This document shows, in pieces, positions 6,793 through 15,904 of a stretch of 64,000 nucleotides of DNA. Positions within the stretch are counted from its first letter, which is position 1, and each line of letters opens with the position of its first letter. The notes beneath the pieces were generated by a model. The model had not been told where the DNA came from. It was given only the letters and a program-made list of their open reading frames with translations, and did no database searches. Both the position numbers and the translations under genes were made by a program. Origin of the DNA: Clostridiales bacterium (GTDB lineage: Bacteria; Bacillota; Clostridia; Oscillospirales; Oscillospiraceae); NCBI GenBank assembly GCA_022768185.1, contig JALEMS010000023.1:1-64000 (forward strand), written 5' to 3'.

Positions 6793-8157
6793 CTATGCCT
6801 TTGCAGCTTCCTTGCTGCGATTGGCACAGCGCAGAATCAGACCGATGACAAGGCCGATGACGGCGGGGCATACCCAGCCGAGACCGATTTCAAAAAACGG
6901 CAGCAGCGTTTTCCCGATGTGCAAAATGTGTTCGAGTGCCGCAGCGGGAATGATACCGGCCGGCAGTGACTTAAGAAAATCGAACAGCGCTGCGATCAGC
7001 GTAAAGCCAGTGGTCCAGGCATAAACACGCCGGTCGTTGCCAAAGAGCTTTCCGCACAGTGCCAGCAGAATCAGGGTGACTGAAAGCGGGTACAACAGCA
7101 TCAGCACCGGAATGGAGTAGGAAATGATCGTGCTCAGGCCCATGGTGGCGATGAGGAATGAGATCAGGCAGAAAATGACGACCCATTGCTTATAGCGGGG
7201 TCCCTTCGGAAACATTTCCGTGAACATCTCGCCGCAGCTGGTGATCAGGCCGACAGCGGTTTTCAGACAGGCCAGCGTGACAATGGCGGCCAGGATGATG
7301 GTACCTGTACGATGAAAATAGTGCAGCGCGATATAGTAAAGCGCTTCACCGCCATCCGCGCAGACGGGGTAGACGGCGCGGCTTTGTGCACCGATGAGCG
7401 TGAGCGCCACATAAATCACCGCCATAATTACGCAGCCCCACACGCCGGCACGTACCGTGTTGCCGGCAATGGCTGCCGGCTCCTCAATGCCGAGGCCGCG
7501 AATGGTGTTGACCACCACGATGCCGAAGGCAAGGCTTGCCAGGGCGTCCATCGTGTTATAGCCCTCCAGGATGCCTTTGAAGAGTGCGTGCTGCTGATAG
7601 GCCGGCTCCGGCTGGACAGACGAGGCTGTGCCCATGGGCGAGACCAGCGCTGCAATCACGACCAGCGCAAGAAAAATGAGAAACAAAGGCGTGAGGATTT
7701 TGCCGACCCAGGTGAGAATATTGCCGGGACGGAAGGAGAACCAGAGCACCGCGACAAAAAACAGGAAGGAAAAGACCCAGATAAGCCAACGGGCTGTTGC
7801 TTCATTCTGCAGCATGGGACGGATGCCCACGGAGAAAGAGGTCGAGGCGCAGCGGGGAATGGCAAAGAACGGACCGATCGTCAGATAGAGCAGGCATGTA
7901 AAGCACATCCCGTACTTTTTGCCGACCTTGCCGCTCATTTCCAGCAGTCCGCTGCTGCGGCTCATACCCAGCGCGGCCACACCCAGCAGCGGGATGCCGA
8001 CACCGGTGATGAGAAAGCCGATGGCGGCGCTCCAGAGGTTTGCGCCGGCCTGCTGTCCCATGTAAACGGGAAAAATCAGGTTTCCCGCGCCGAAAAACAG
8101 CCCAAACAGCATACAGCCGACGGTCAGAGTTTCGGAAAAACGCAATTTCTTTTTCAT
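6793..8157 (-). CDS. brnQ: Branched-chain amino acid transporter (LIVCS family)
   Basis: A 454-residue polytopic protein that imports leucine, isoleucine and valine with Na+ or H+. The opening TVGCMLFGLFFGAGNLIFPVYMGQ is the BrnQ signature, followed by GPFFAIPRCASTSF and GYNTMDALASLAFGIVVVN. About 12 hydrophobic segments are visible and the length is standard. ATG 8157 is the natural start. The gene stands alone with its own promoter about 160 bases upstream and a strong terminator downstream. The leader contains a GGGTGGC string, but no complete T-box could be made out. Confidence 0.96.
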   Translation of the reverse strand: MKKKLRFSETLTVGCMLFGLFFGAGNLIFPVYMGQQAGANLWSAAIGFLITGVGIPLLGVAALGMSRSSGLLEMSGKVGKKYGMCFTCLLYLTIGPFFAIPRCASTSFSVGIRPMLQNEATARWLIWVFSFLFFVAVLWFSFRPGNILTWVGKILTPLFLIFLALVVIAALVSPMGTASSVQPEPAYQQHALFKGILEGYNTMDALASLAFGIVVVNTIRGLGIEEPAAIAGNTVRAGVWGCVIMAVIYVALTLIGAQSRAVYPVCADGGEALYYIALHYFHRTGTIILAAIVTLACLKTAVGLITSCGEMFTEMFPKGPRYKQWVVIFCLISFLIATMGLSTIISYSIPVLMLLYPLSVTLILLALCGKLFGNDRRVYAWTTGFTLIAALFDFLKSLPAGIIPAAALEHILHIGKTLLPFFEIGLGWVCPAVIGLVIGLILRCANRSKEAAKA

Positions 8158-8316
8158 TTGATATCCTCATTTGTGTATTTTCCGGACAAACAAAACTTCA
8201 TGCGCTGTTAGCACCATAAAACGGACAAGCCCGATGCATCCCTATGAAGCTTTTGCATGTCCTTTCCAGCTGCCACCCAGGGAAGGGGGGAATGCATGGA
8301 TTTTTTCACAGCCCCA

Positions 8317-8345
8317 AGGATACCACACATTTCCTATATCCGCAA
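8317..8345 (-). promoter_or_regulatory. Probable brnQ promoter
   Basis: TTGCGG (8345-8340), a 17-base spacer and TATCCT (8322-8317) on the minus strand. The leader of about 150 bases carries a GC-rich part (8265-8300) and ATGCAT elements that can pair, but no recognised regulator. Confidence 0.6.
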
Positions 8346-8372
8346 GCAAAAATGCTGTATTTTTCGGAATGG

Positions 8373-9059
8373 TCACACAAATAGATGGCGGTAAGGCCAG
8401 CGATCCTGAAAAACGAAATGCTTTTCGAAAAAGCGGGAGAACCGACTGATGATCCAGCCGGTGAGCAGCGCGCAGCCGAGCGTGCCCCATTTGACGGCCT
8501 CAAAGTGACCAAAGCCGAAAAAGCAGAACGACAAAATGACGCTCGCCACCAGACTGATGCAGTCATAGCAGGTTTTGCACTTGTGAATGTCAAAGCCGAA
8601 TTTTGCCGACAGCTCCTTGACCACCTGCTCGTAGGCCTCCGGGGGAATGTATGTATGGAAGATCAGTGAGACGCCGCAGGCTGTGCAGAGGACCCCCAGT
8701 ACATAGCACAGCAAGCGCACCGGAAGTGCCGTCAGATCAAAGCAGCCGAGCAGCAACAGGCTCAGATCGAGGATCACACCGTAAAGTACGGCGGTGACAA
8801 AGGATAACAGGTAAGAGAGCTTGAAACGACGCATCACCAGCGCAAGCAGAAGCAGCAGAACGGCCTGCAGGACATACTCCGCCATGCCAAATGAGAAAAA
8901 CGGCAGCACCTGTGAAACCTTCAGATGCAGCAGATAGGCCGGAGCCACGACCATGGACACGCCGAAATTCGCGCGTGCCAGAAGCGCTGCACCAAAGGCG
9001 AGAACGATCAGGCCGGGCGCATAGGCCATCTCCGAATAAAACACATGCTTTTTCTTCAT
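8373..9059 (-). CDS. YczE/DUF6198-family membrane protein
   Basis: A 228-residue integral membrane protein of the YczE/YitT-like group, now often called DUF6198. It has about five hydrophobic segments. Typical of the group are the first segment with LARANFGVSMVVAPAYLLH and the HTYIPPEAYEQVVKELSAKFG loop followed by CKTCYDCISLVASVILSF. The loop CKTCYDC has three cysteines close together. Function is not established for the family. ATG 9059 is preceded by GGAGG. It has its own promoter and a short leader that folds as a terminator, so expression is likely controlled by attenuation. Confidence 0.88.
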   Translation of the reverse strand: MKKKHVFYSEMAYAPGLIVLAFGAALLARANFGVSMVVAPAYLLHLKVSQVLPFFSFGMAEYVLQAVLLLLLALVMRRFKLSYLLSFVTAVLYGVILDLSLLLLGCFDLTALPVRLLCYVLGVLCTACGVSLIFHTYIPPEAYEQVVKELSAKFGFDIHKCKTCYDCISLVASVILSFCFFGFGHFEAVKWGTLGCALLTGWIISRFSRFFEKHFVFQDRWPYRHLFV

Positions 9060-9073
9060 GCCATGTCCTCCAT

Positions 9074-9108
9074 AAAAAAGCCCTTGGCGTCCAAAAGGGA
9101 AACGCCAA
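9074..9108 (-). promoter_or_regulatory. Attenuator-like leader of the DUF6198 gene
   Basis: On the minus strand the leader can form a stem between 9102-9108 and 9084-9090 (7 bp). Alternatively it forms a terminator stem from 9097-9099 and 9091-9094 paired with 9081-9087, followed by a run of U from 9079 to 9074. The two share 9084-9087 and cannot coexist. The SD comes right after the U-run. Confidence 0.65.
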
Positions 9109-9118
9109 AAAACACCTT

Positions 9119-9147
9119 AATTTAGCATATTGTATGAAAAATGTCAA
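9119..9147 (-). promoter_or_regulatory. Promoter of the DUF6198 gene
   Basis: TTGACA (9147-9142), a 17-base spacer and TAAATT (9124-9119) on the minus strand. The expected leader is only about 53 bases long and is mostly hairpin. Confidence 0.75.
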
Positions 9148-9222
9148 ACAGGAATCCTGCGCGTCCCAATTCACCTAAAATGTTGATGAGCAAAGCTCCG
9201 GCGATTTCCCCAACAAGCATTG

Positions 9223-9251
9223 TTGCACATAATTCTATGGTATGGTATGAT
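9223..9251 (+). promoter_or_regulatory. Promoter of the XRE-regulator gene
   Basis: TTGCAC, a 17-base spacer and TATGAT (9246-9251) on the plus strand. It would produce a leader of about 160 bases before the XRE gene, enclosing a 43-codon ORF. Confidence 0.65.
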
Positions 9252-9295
9252 AAACTCCATAAATCGGGGGTTTCAGAGATAGAAATTCTGATTTC

Positions 9296-9427
9296 ATGAA
9301 ACAAATAAATTGTAATGTAGTGTTATATTTTCTCTTTGCAACCGCAAAGTTGCGTGATAGTTGGTGGAGCAACCTGAGAAAAATAAGTAGAATCACATTG
9401 AAAAGGAGGTTGATAATATGTCTTTAA
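9296..9427 (+). CDS. Possible 43-codon leader ORF before the XRE gene
   Basis: ATG 9296 opens 43 codons that end at TAA 9425-9427, ten bases inside the XRE gene. The peptide begins MKQINCNVVLYFLFATAK, a short hydrophobic stretch, and continues as a basic tail. There is no good SD before it. Its overlap with the SD and start of the next gene would permit translational coupling, but the reading could be chance. Confidence 0.25.
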   Translation: MKQINCNVVLYFLFATAKLRDSWWSNLRKISRITLKRRLIICL

Positions 9428-9765
9428 AATTGCCCATTTTAATTATGTTACCTGTTAATCTTTTCATCATCGCGGTTTTTGTATACTTGATATACCTTTT
9501 GATTATGGCATTAAGAAAATATCTTAAGTCAGAATCTGTAAGGAAAGAAAAATCTGACATGGCAAAGTCTCTTGGCGAGGTTATAAAGCGACGCCGAATG
9601 GAATGCAAAATGACGCAGGAGTTTGTGGCTGATGCGATTGGCGTAAGCAGACAAGCAGTTTCAAAATGGGAAAGCGGAGCTTCTGATCCAAGTACATCTA
9701 ATCTTTCTGCGCTTGCAAAGCTCTTTGGGACAACTGCAGAAGAAATATTAAGAGAATTAAAGTAA
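9418..9765 (+). CDS. Membrane-anchored XRE-family HTH regulator
   Basis: A 115-residue protein in two parts. Residues 4-32 form one hydrophobic membrane segment (ILIMLPVNLFIIAVFVYLIYLL). Residues 50-112 form a Cro/CI-type helix-turn-helix: LGEVIKRRRMECKMTQEFVADAIGVSRQAVSKWESG and the usual LSALAKLFG. ATG 9418 has an excellent AAGGAGG site 7 bases upstream, so the membrane part is genuinely translated. The gene is far richer in A and T than its neighbours, which suggests acquisition by transfer. It is flanked by its own promoter and terminator and has no partner gene. DNA targets are unknown. Confidence 0.88.
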   Translation: MSLKLPILIMLPVNLFIIAVFVYLIYLLIMALRKYLKSESVRKEKSDMAKSLGEVIKRRRMECKMTQEFVADAIGVSRQAVSKWESGASDPSTSNLSALAKLFGTTAEEILRELK

Positions 9766-9803
9766 TAGCATATTTGCTGACAATTCCAGGTCGTCTGATT
9801 GTT

Positions 9804-9846
9804 GAAAAGGCTTTGCCTTGGACCGGCGAAGCCTTTTCCTTTATTT
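9804..9846 (+). terminator. Terminator after the XRE gene
   Basis: A 14-bp stem (9804-9817 with 9825-9838, one G-T pair) followed by CTTTATTTT. Confidence 0.8.
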
Positions 9847-10066
9847 TAACAAAGAGAATCAAAGTACCCAAAACCGACACATTAGGTTAAGAAATTCCTG
9901 CTCAAACGCAGTGATTTTGGTGTTTCCCCTGGAATGGACACAGCGCTTCCTGCGAAACGGTGATGACGCGGGGGGAGAGGACGCAGAAGATGAGGAAACT
10001 CGGAACAGCAGGCAGCATGGTTCGACCGAAGCAATCGTCCTGAATCATATTTTGCGATTTGAAAGG

Positions 10067-10101
10067 AAAAGAGGCACGGCCCCTACGGCCATGCCTCTTT
10101 T
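10067..10101 (-). terminator. Terminator of the gdpP-ftsH operon
   Basis: A 15-bp stem (10067-10081 with 10087-10101, one mismatch-like wobble) whose minus-strand exit is TTTTCCTTT, 12 bases past the ftsH stop. Confidence 0.75.
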
Positions 10102-10112
10102 GATCTATTCGC

Positions 10113-12092
10113 TTATTTCGTTGTGTCGTCGTCTGAGCCGCTGTCCGGTTGCTGTGTCGGGACAGGGGTGGAAACGTTTGGATCAGACTCACTGTCCTGG
10201 TGCTCTACAAAGGGGTTGCCGGTTTCCGGGGCTTCTGCCTTCGGCGGCATGCACAAATGCTCGCAGAAGTAATCAAATTCCGGACCGTCGATGGTCTCGT
10301 GGGCAATCAGATACTCTGCCAGCGCATGCACCAGCTCGCTGTGCTCTCGCAGGATCGTCTCGCATTTGTCTGCCGCAGCGTCAAATAAATGCTTGACCTC
10401 TTCGTCAATGAGCGCGGCGGTTTCCTCAGAATAGCTCTTTGTGGTGCCAAAGTCACGACCAATGAAGATGCTGTGGTCGGAGCTGTCAAAGGAGATGGGG
10501 CCGAGCCGGTCAGACATGCCATAGCGCGTGACCATGGCGCGCGCCGTTTCGGTTGCCTGCTGGATATCACCGGAGGCACCGGTGGAGATATCGTCGAGGA
10601 AAAGCTTCTCCGAGATGCGGCCGCCGAGCGCGGTGACGATGCTTTCAAACATTTCCTCGCGCGAACGGAAGCTTTTGTCCTCCACCGGACGATAGACTGT
10701 CATGCCGCCCGCCGGGCCGCGTGGGATGATGGTGACATGCTGAACAGGATCTGCCGTCGGCAGGAAGTGGGAGACGACGGCGTGTCCGGCTTCATGGAAG
10801 GCGGTGAGACGGCGCTCCTTGTCGGAAATGACGCGGCTTCGCTTTTCGGGGCCGGCAATGACCTTGAGTATGGCGTCGTTGATATCCACCTGACGGATGA
10901 AACGCTTGTGTCGGCGCACGGCAAGCAGTGCGGCTTCGTTGAGCAGGTTTTCCAGATCAGCACCGGTGAAGCCGGGCGTACCCCTGGCGATGCTTGCCAG
11001 ATCGACGTCCTCGCTGAGATGCTTGCCGCGGGCGTGCACCTTCAGGATGGCCTCGCGGCCCTTAATATCGGGCAGGCCGACATAAACCTGGCGGTCAAAG
11101 CGGCCGGGCCGCAGCAGCGCGTTGTCCAGAATGTCCGCACGGTTGGTAGCGGCGATGACAATGACGCCGTCGTTGTTGCCGAAGCCGTCCATCTCCACAA
11201 GCAGCTGGTTGAGCGTCTGCTCGCGTTCGTCATGTCCGCCGCCGAGACCGGAGCCGCGCTGGCGGCCGACTGCGTCAATCTCGTCAATGAAGATGATCGC
11301 AGGGGCGACCTTTTTGGCCTGCTCGAACAGGTCACGTACACGTGCCGCGCCGATACCGACATACAGCTCGACAAAGTCCGAGCCGGAGATGGACAGAAAC
11401 TGCACCCCGGCCTCGCCTGCGACGGCCTTGGCAATCAGCGTTTTGCCGGTGCCCGGAGGGCCGACGAGCAGCACGCCTTTGGGAATGTGCGCGCCCATTT
11501 CCGTGAAGGCCTGCGGGTTCTTCAGAAACTGCACGACTTCCTGCAGCTCTTCCTTTTCCTCGTCTGCACCGGCTACATCGGCAAAGGTGACCTTTTTTGC
11601 CTCATCACTGCCAAGTCGCGTGCGTGCCTTGCCGAATTTGCCGACGCCGCCGGCCCCTCCGCTGCCCATGCGGCTGAGCATGATATACCAGAGGATGCCG
11701 AAGATGATGAGCACGCCCAGATACGGCAGGAAGGACACCCACCACGGGGCCTGCCAGGTCGGCTCATAGTCGTATTCGGTGATGATACCGTCCGCCTTCT
11801 GCTCCTTGATCAGATCGTTGAGATCGTTGTAGAAGACGTTGAAGCTGTACATCTTGTAGGTAACGGTCTTGCTGCCGTTGAAATCCTCCCGTAGATTGAG
11901 GATCAGGTTGTTGTTGCCGTCCGTGGTAAACGATTCGACTTTCTCCTGCTCAAAAAGATCAACGACATCGGAATATTTGACAGCAGGCGGCAAATCACTG
12001 CCTGAGGTCAAAGAAAACACCGTTGCAAGCAGAATAATGAGAATCAGCGCATAAAAGCCAAGGTCGCGGGAGCGCTTTTTATTGGGTTTCAA
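10113..12092 (-). CDS. ftsH: ATP-dependent zinc metalloprotease FtsH
   Basis: A 659-residue membrane-bound AAA protease that degrades misfolded and regulatory membrane proteins. It has two membrane segments at about residues 10-30 and 115-140 around an external domain. The AAA module carries Walker A GPPGTGKT, Walker [10 protein letters not shown] and the second region of homology [19 protein letters not shown]. The zinc site HEAGH is near residue 435. The start is TTG 12092, since the frame is closed just upstream and no ATG is available. The C-terminal 40 residues are acidic and low in complexity. It is the last gene of the gdpP-rplI-dnaB-tilS-hpt-ftsH operon. Confidence 0.97.
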   Translation of the reverse strand: MKPNKKRSRDLGFYALILIILLATVFSLTSGSDLPPAVKYSDVVDLFEQEKVESFTTDGNNNLILNLREDFNGSKTVTYKMYSFNVFYNDLNDLIKEQKADGIITEYDYEPTWQAPWWVSFLPYLGVLIIFGILWYIMLSRMGSGGAGGVGKFGKARTRLGSDEAKKVTFADVAGADEEKEELQEVVQFLKNPQAFTEMGAHIPKGVLLVGPPGTGKTLIAKAVAGEAGVQFLSISGSDFVELYVGIGAARVRDLFEQAKKVAPAIIFIDEIDAVGRQRGSGLGGGHDEREQTLNQLLVEMDGFGNNDGVIVIAATNRADILDNALLRPGRFDRQVYVGLPDIKGREAILKVHARGKHLSEDVDLASIARGTPGFTGADLENLLNEAALLAVRRHKRFIRQVDINDAILKVIAGPEKRSRVISDKERRLTAFHEAGHAVVSHFLPTADPVQHVTIIPRGPAGGMTVYRPVEDKSFRSREEMFESIVTALGGRISEKLFLDDISTGASGDIQQATETARAMVTRYGMSDRLGPISFDSSDHSIFIGRDFGTTKSYSEETAALIDEEVKHLFDAAADKCETILREHSELVHALAEYLIAHETIDGPEFDYFCEHLCMPPKAEAPETGNPFVEHQDSESDPNVSTPVPTQQPDSGSDDDTTK

Positions 12093-12122
12093 ATATGACT
12101 CACTTCCCTTTCATGGAGTGGA

Positions 12123-12659
12123 TCAACTGGCGTAGGCTTCCGGTGCCAGGATCCCGATATATGGAAGGTTGCGGTACAACTCGGCATAGTCGAGGCCGTA
12201 GCCGACCACAAACTCATTTTCGATTTCAAAGCCAATATACTCGGCTGTGACAGGGTATTGCCGTCTGGAGGGCTTGTTGAGCAGGACTGCAACCTCAATG
12301 GAAGCGGGATTGCGTGCGGCCAGATACTGCTTGAGGAAGGTGAGCGTGTGGCCGGAATCAAGGATATCTTCCACAATCAGCACGTGCTTGCCTTCAATGC
12401 TGCGGCTCAGGTCCTTCTTCACGGTAATGTCACCGCTGCTCGTACCGTTTCCGTAGGAGGAGATCACCATAAAATCAATGGCAGCCGGCAGGTCGATGCA
12501 CCGGACGAGATCTGCCATAAAAATAAAGCAGCCCTTGAGCACGCCGATGCAGACGATATCCTCACCCACGTAGCGCTGCGTGATCTGCTTGCCGAGCTCT
12601 GCGACCCGGTTGTGAATTTCCTCCTCAGAGAGAAGAACGGTTTTGATGTTGCGGTCCAA
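12123..12659 (-). CDS. hpt: Hypoxanthine phosphoribosyltransferase
   Basis: A 178-residue purine salvage enzyme that makes IMP or GMP from hypoxanthine or guanine and PRPP. The PRPP-binding motif VLIVEDILDSGHTL is near residue 95, the flexible loop region SSYGNGTSSGD is present, and the C-terminal FVVGYGLDYAELYRNLPYIG is typical. The start is TTG 12659 with GGAGG 9 bases upstream. It lies between tilS and ftsH, the widely conserved order tilS-hpt-ftsH, and shares their transcript. Confidence 0.96.
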   Translation of the reverse strand: MDRNIKTVLLSEEEIHNRVAELGKQITQRYVGEDIVCIGVLKGCFIFMADLVRCIDLPAAIDFMVISSYGNGTSSGDITVKKDLSRSIEGKHVLIVEDILDSGHTLTFLKQYLAARNPASIEVAVLLNKPSRRQYPVTAEYIGFEIENEFVVGYGLDYAELYRNLPYIGILAPEAYAS

Positions 12660-12697
12660 TTTGAGTGGCCTCCAATGTATTTATATAGGTTGCTGCT

Positions 12698-14035
12698 TTA
12701 CCGGGGCTGCTGCCCGGCAGAACCGGGGATCGGGGAAAAACAGACACAGAGTATGGGGCTGCCTGCGTCTGCGGCGGCCACGCGCTCTGCCGTGCCGAAT
12801 CCGGCTACAGCAATGGGGCCGCGATCATCATACAGGACGGGAATATGCGCCCGGGCCGTGGGTGGAATGCGCGCCTGCTGAAACAGCTTCTTCAGGCTTT
12901 TGGTACAGCCGTGCCCGGCAAGCCGGATCTCATCGCCCGGCGAACGGGATTTACAAATCACTTTACCACAGATGGCATCGGATTGGAAGTAAAAAATATT
13001 GAAGCATTCGTGAATTTCTTCATTCTGTGCAAGCAGGCGGCAGGAAAGCCGCAGTCCCGCCTGCGGAAGCTCGAATGATACGCCGGGTAAAACCTCACGC
13101 GGCTCGATGGGGCAGACGGCCGGCGCGCCGAAACGCAGCAAACCGTTTTCCAGTACCGCCTGCGTGCCGGGCAGGGAGATCCTGCCGTTTTTTTTACCCT
13201 TGCACAGGGCCAAAACGCTGCGTACCTGTGCAAGGGAAAGCGATGTGCCGCAGGCCAGGCGTACGGCGCGGGAGGCGATGGGGAAGGGCTGCTCCATGAG
13301 CGCGGCGCAGACAATGACGTCCGGCTCCGGCTGTTCAGACAGGAACGCGCGCGCGGTATCCTGAAGATACTGCTCGTCCTCCCGCAGCAGCAGGCCGGCG
13401 CTTGCTGCGTGGGCAGCGGCAGCGGCGTTGACCGACTGCAACGCCGGCAGCGCCTGATGTCGCAGACGGTTGCGGGCATAGCATGCTTCCGCATTGGAGC
13501 TGTCTTCCACATGGGAGATGCCGTGCGCTTCCAGCCAGCGGACGATCTCGCTGCGGGGAACCGTCAGAATGGGGCGCACAACGATACCGTTGCGCGGCGG
13601 GATACCGCACAGACCGCGCAGGCCGCTGCCGCGAGCCAGATTGAGCAGCATGGTTTCCAGCTGATCGTCGGCGGTGTGTGCGGTTGCAATACGTGCTGCA
13701 TGGATGGATGCCGCCGCTTCATGCAGAAACGCATACCGCAGCCGCCGCGCGGCGTCTTCGATACCCAGTCCCTTTGCTGCGGCGTAGGCTGCCGTATCGC
13801 CGGAACCGATGATGCAGGCGACGCCGCGCTGCGCGCAGAAGCCGCGGACGAATTCCTCGTCCCGGTCTGCCTCTGCGCCGCGCAGCCGGTGATTGAAATG
13901 TGCCGCGGTTACGCGGACACCGCGTTCCAGCAGACGGCAGAGAAGGTATATGGAGTCTGATCCGCCGGAGACGGCGCACAGAACCGGCACGCCATCCGGC
14001 AGCATATCATACTGTAGCAGAAATTCGTCATTCAT
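12698..14035 (-). CDS. tilS: tRNA(Ile)-lysidine synthase
   Basis: TilS modifies C34 of the CAU-anticodon tRNA-Ile to lysidine using ATP and lysine, so that AUA is read as isoleucine. The PP-loop SGGSDS lies near residue 25, followed by HFNHRLRGAEADRDEEFV and HTADDQLETMLLNLARGSGLRGL, all family hallmarks. The C-terminal domain ends with LKKLFQQARIPPTARAHIPVL. ATG 14035 gives 445 residues and overlaps the dnaB stop by 8 bp; a TTG start five codons earlier is possible. Confidence 0.95.
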   Translation of the reverse strand: MNDEFLLQYDMLPDGVPVLCAVSGGSDSIYLLCRLLERGVRVTAAHFNHRLRGAEADRDEEFVRGFCAQRGVACIIGSGDTAAYAAAKGLGIEDAARRLRYAFLHEAAASIHAARIATAHTADDQLETMLLNLARGSGLRGLCGIPPRNGIVVRPILTVPRSEIVRWLEAHGISHVEDSSNAEACYARNRLRHQALPALQSVNAAAAAHAASAGLLLREDEQYLQDTARAFLSEQPEPDVIVCAALMEQPFPIASRAVRLACGTSLSLAQVRSVLALCKGKKNGRISLPGTQAVLENGLLRFGAPAVCPIEPREVLPGVSFELPQAGLRLSCRLLAQNEEIHECFNIFYFQSDAICGKVICKSRSPGDEIRLAGHGCTKSLKKLFQQARIPPTARAHIPVLYDDRGPIAVAGFGTAERVAAADAGSPILCVCFSPIPGSAGQQPR

Positions 14036-15371
14036 CGCTGCGTTTGTCAAGTGAACGGAAGGTGGTATACTCCGGCAGCCACATCAGCTCAATGGTGCCG
14101 GTCTCGCCCTTGCGGTTTTTGAGGATGATGGCCTCGGCGACGTTCGGCGTTTCGGATTCCTTATTATAATACCCGTCACGGTACAAAGCAATCACAACGT
14201 CGGCATCCTGCTCGATGGCGCCGGACTCGCGCAGGTCGGAAAGCATGGGGCGCTTGTCCGAACGGCTTTCATTGGCACGCGAGAGCTGAGACAGGCACAG
14301 CACCGGCACGCTCAGCTCCTTTGCCATGATCTTGAGCATGCGGCTGATATCGCTGACGGCCTGGGTACGGCTCTCGTTCGACCAGGAGCGACCGGAGCCG
14401 GCCGACTGCATCAGCTGAAGATAGTCGATGACGACCAGCCCCAGATTGCCGAGCCGGCGGCACTGCGCGTTCATATCGGCGACCGTCAGCGTGGGATTGT
14501 CGTCGATGCGGATGTCGGTGGAGGAGATGACGGCGGCGGCTGAGCCGATGCGCTGCCACTCGTCGCGGGAGAGGCGGCCGGTCAGCAGCTTTTGGCTGTC
14601 GACCTGGCTTTCGCCGGCGAGCAGACGTGTGACCAACTGCTCACGCGCCATCTCGAGTGAGAAGATGGCAACGGTTTTGCCGCTGGTTTTGCCGACGTGC
14701 AGCGCCATGTTCATGGCAAGGCTCGTCTTGCCCATGCCGGGACGCGCGGCGATGAGAATCAGTTCGCCCTGGTTCAGGCCGAGAATGGCCCGGTCCAGGT
14801 CATGCAGGCCGGAGGGCAGACCGGGAATCTTCTGGTCGGAGGCTGCAGATTCGTTCAGCGCGGCAAAGACGTTCTGGATGACGGTGGAGACCTGCACCAG
14901 TCCGCCGACGGTGCGGTCCTTCCGCAGCGCATAGATCTTCCGCTCGGCAGCCTCCAGCAGCTCGTCTGCCTTGGCGCCGCCCTCGTAGACCATACGGTTG
15001 ATGTCGTCGGCAGCGGCGGCCAGGTTACGCATGAGCGCCTTATCCCGAACGATGGCGGCATATTCCAGCACGTTTGCCGACGTCGGCGTGACCTGCATCA
15101 GCTCAAGCAGATAATTTTCGGAGCTTTCCGGATGGAATACGCCCCGCTGCTTCAACTGCTCAAGCACTGTCACCGGGTCGATCGTCTGCCCGTAGGAGAA
15201 CATGGTCAGGACGGTCTCATAGATCTCGCGGTTGGCCTGGATATAAAATTCAGCCGGCTTGACGCGGTCGATGACCTGTGAAATACAGCCCGGGTCAATC
15301 AGGAGCGAGCCGATGACGGCTTGCTCGGCCTGCGCGGAATGTGGGACGCGGCGCCCCAGAAGTTCGTCCAT
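14028..15371 (-). CDS. dnaB: Replicative DNA helicase DnaB
   Basis: The hexameric 5'-3' helicase of the replication fork (DnaC in B. subtilis naming). The 447-residue length is standard. The N-terminal domain opens with VPHSAQAEQAVIGSLLIDP, and the RecA-like domain carries Walker A ARPGMGKT (about residue 205), the Walker B-like LVVIDYLQLM and the LSQLSRANESRSDKRPMLSDLRESGAIEQDAD stretch. ATG 15371 is the normal start. The gene follows rplI, an arrangement conserved in many bacteria. Confidence 0.97.
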   Translation of the reverse strand: MDELLGRRVPHSAQAEQAVIGSLLIDPGCISQVIDRVKPAEFYIQANREIYETVLTMFSYGQTIDPVTVLEQLKQRGVFHPESSENYLLELMQVTPTSANVLEYAAIVRDKALMRNLAAAADDINRMVYEGGAKADELLEAAERKIYALRKDRTVGGLVQVSTVIQNVFAALNESAASDQKIPGLPSGLHDLDRAILGLNQGELILIAARPGMGKTSLAMNMALHVGKTSGKTVAIFSLEMAREQLVTRLLAGESQVDSQKLLTGRLSRDEWQRIGSAAAVISSTDIRIDDNPTLTVADMNAQCRRLGNLGLVVIDYLQLMQSAGSGRSWSNESRTQAVSDISRMLKIMAKELSVPVLCLSQLSRANESRSDKRPMLSDLRESGAIEQDADVVIALYRDGYYNKESETPNVAEAIILKNRKGETGTIELMWLPEYTTFRSLDKRSDE

Positions 15372-15429
15372 AACGGCGTTGTATCCTTTCGGCAGGCTGC
15401 GGCCTGCGGTCTTGCTTTGCGAAGGAGGC

Positions 15430-15879
15430 TTACTTCTCTTCCACCACGATGATGTGGATCACACCGTCGATGGTGTAGCCGAATTTGCATTTGATGTCGT
15501 AGCTGCCAAAGCTTTTGATCGGCTCAGACAGCACGATCTTCTGCTTTTCGATCATCAGACCGTGCTGGGCTTCCAGAGCCTCGGAGATCTCCTTGGAGGT
15601 GACGGAGCCAAACAGACGGCCGTTTGCACCGGCCTTGGCCGGGATCTTAACGAGAATGCCCTCCAGCTTTTTGGCATTTTCCAGCGCGAGGGCGCGTTCC
15701 TTGGCCTCCTGAGCGGCGCGTGCCTTCTCCTTAAGCCTGAGCGCATTCATATTGTCGCGGTTTGCCTCGACGGCAAGGTTTCTCGGGAGCAGGTAGTTTC
15801 TGGCGTATCCATCGGATACTTCCTTCATTTCACCTTTTTTGGCCTGGCCGCGCACGTCGGCCTGAAAAATCACTTTCAT
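15430..15879 (-). CDS. rplI: 50S ribosomal protein L9
   Basis: A 149-residue large-subunit protein near the L1 stalk. It shows the family N-terminus MKVIFQADVRGQAKKGEMKEV with SDGYARNYLLPRNLA, then the long connecting helix rich in Ala, Lys and Glu, and the C-terminal domain with LFGSVTSKEISEAL. ATG 15879 is chosen; the open frame continues upstream into gdpP but has no support as L9. It is 25 bases after the gdpP stop, within the same operon. Confidence 0.97.
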   Translation of the reverse strand: MKVIFQADVRGQAKKGEMKEVSDGYARNYLLPRNLAVEANRDNMNALRLKEKARAAQEAKERALALENAKKLEGILVKIPAKAGANGRLFGSVTSKEISEALEAQHGLMIEKQKIVLSEPIKSFGSYDIKCKFGYTIDGVIHIIVVEEK

Positions 15880-15904
15880 GGATAGCTTCCTTTCTCTTAT
15901 ACGG

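Larger units (their letters stand above)
9766..10112. other. Intergenic stretch between the XRE gene and ftsH
   Basis: This 347-base gap holds a terminator at each end (9804-9846 and 10067-10101). The middle part, 9850-10060, returns to the GC content of the core genome. I see no credible gene there: the ORFs crossing it have no ribosome site and overlap ftsH. Confidence 0.6.

Noticed and set aside
8265-8300. Possible T-box (GGGTGGC on the minus strand) in the brnQ leader
   Set aside because: The full T-box consensus GGGTGGNACCGCG is not present, no specifier stem could be placed, and no terminator follows before brnQ.
10389-11894. 501-codon plus-strand ORF opposite ftsH
   Set aside because: An antisense shadow; ftsH motifs fill the other strand.
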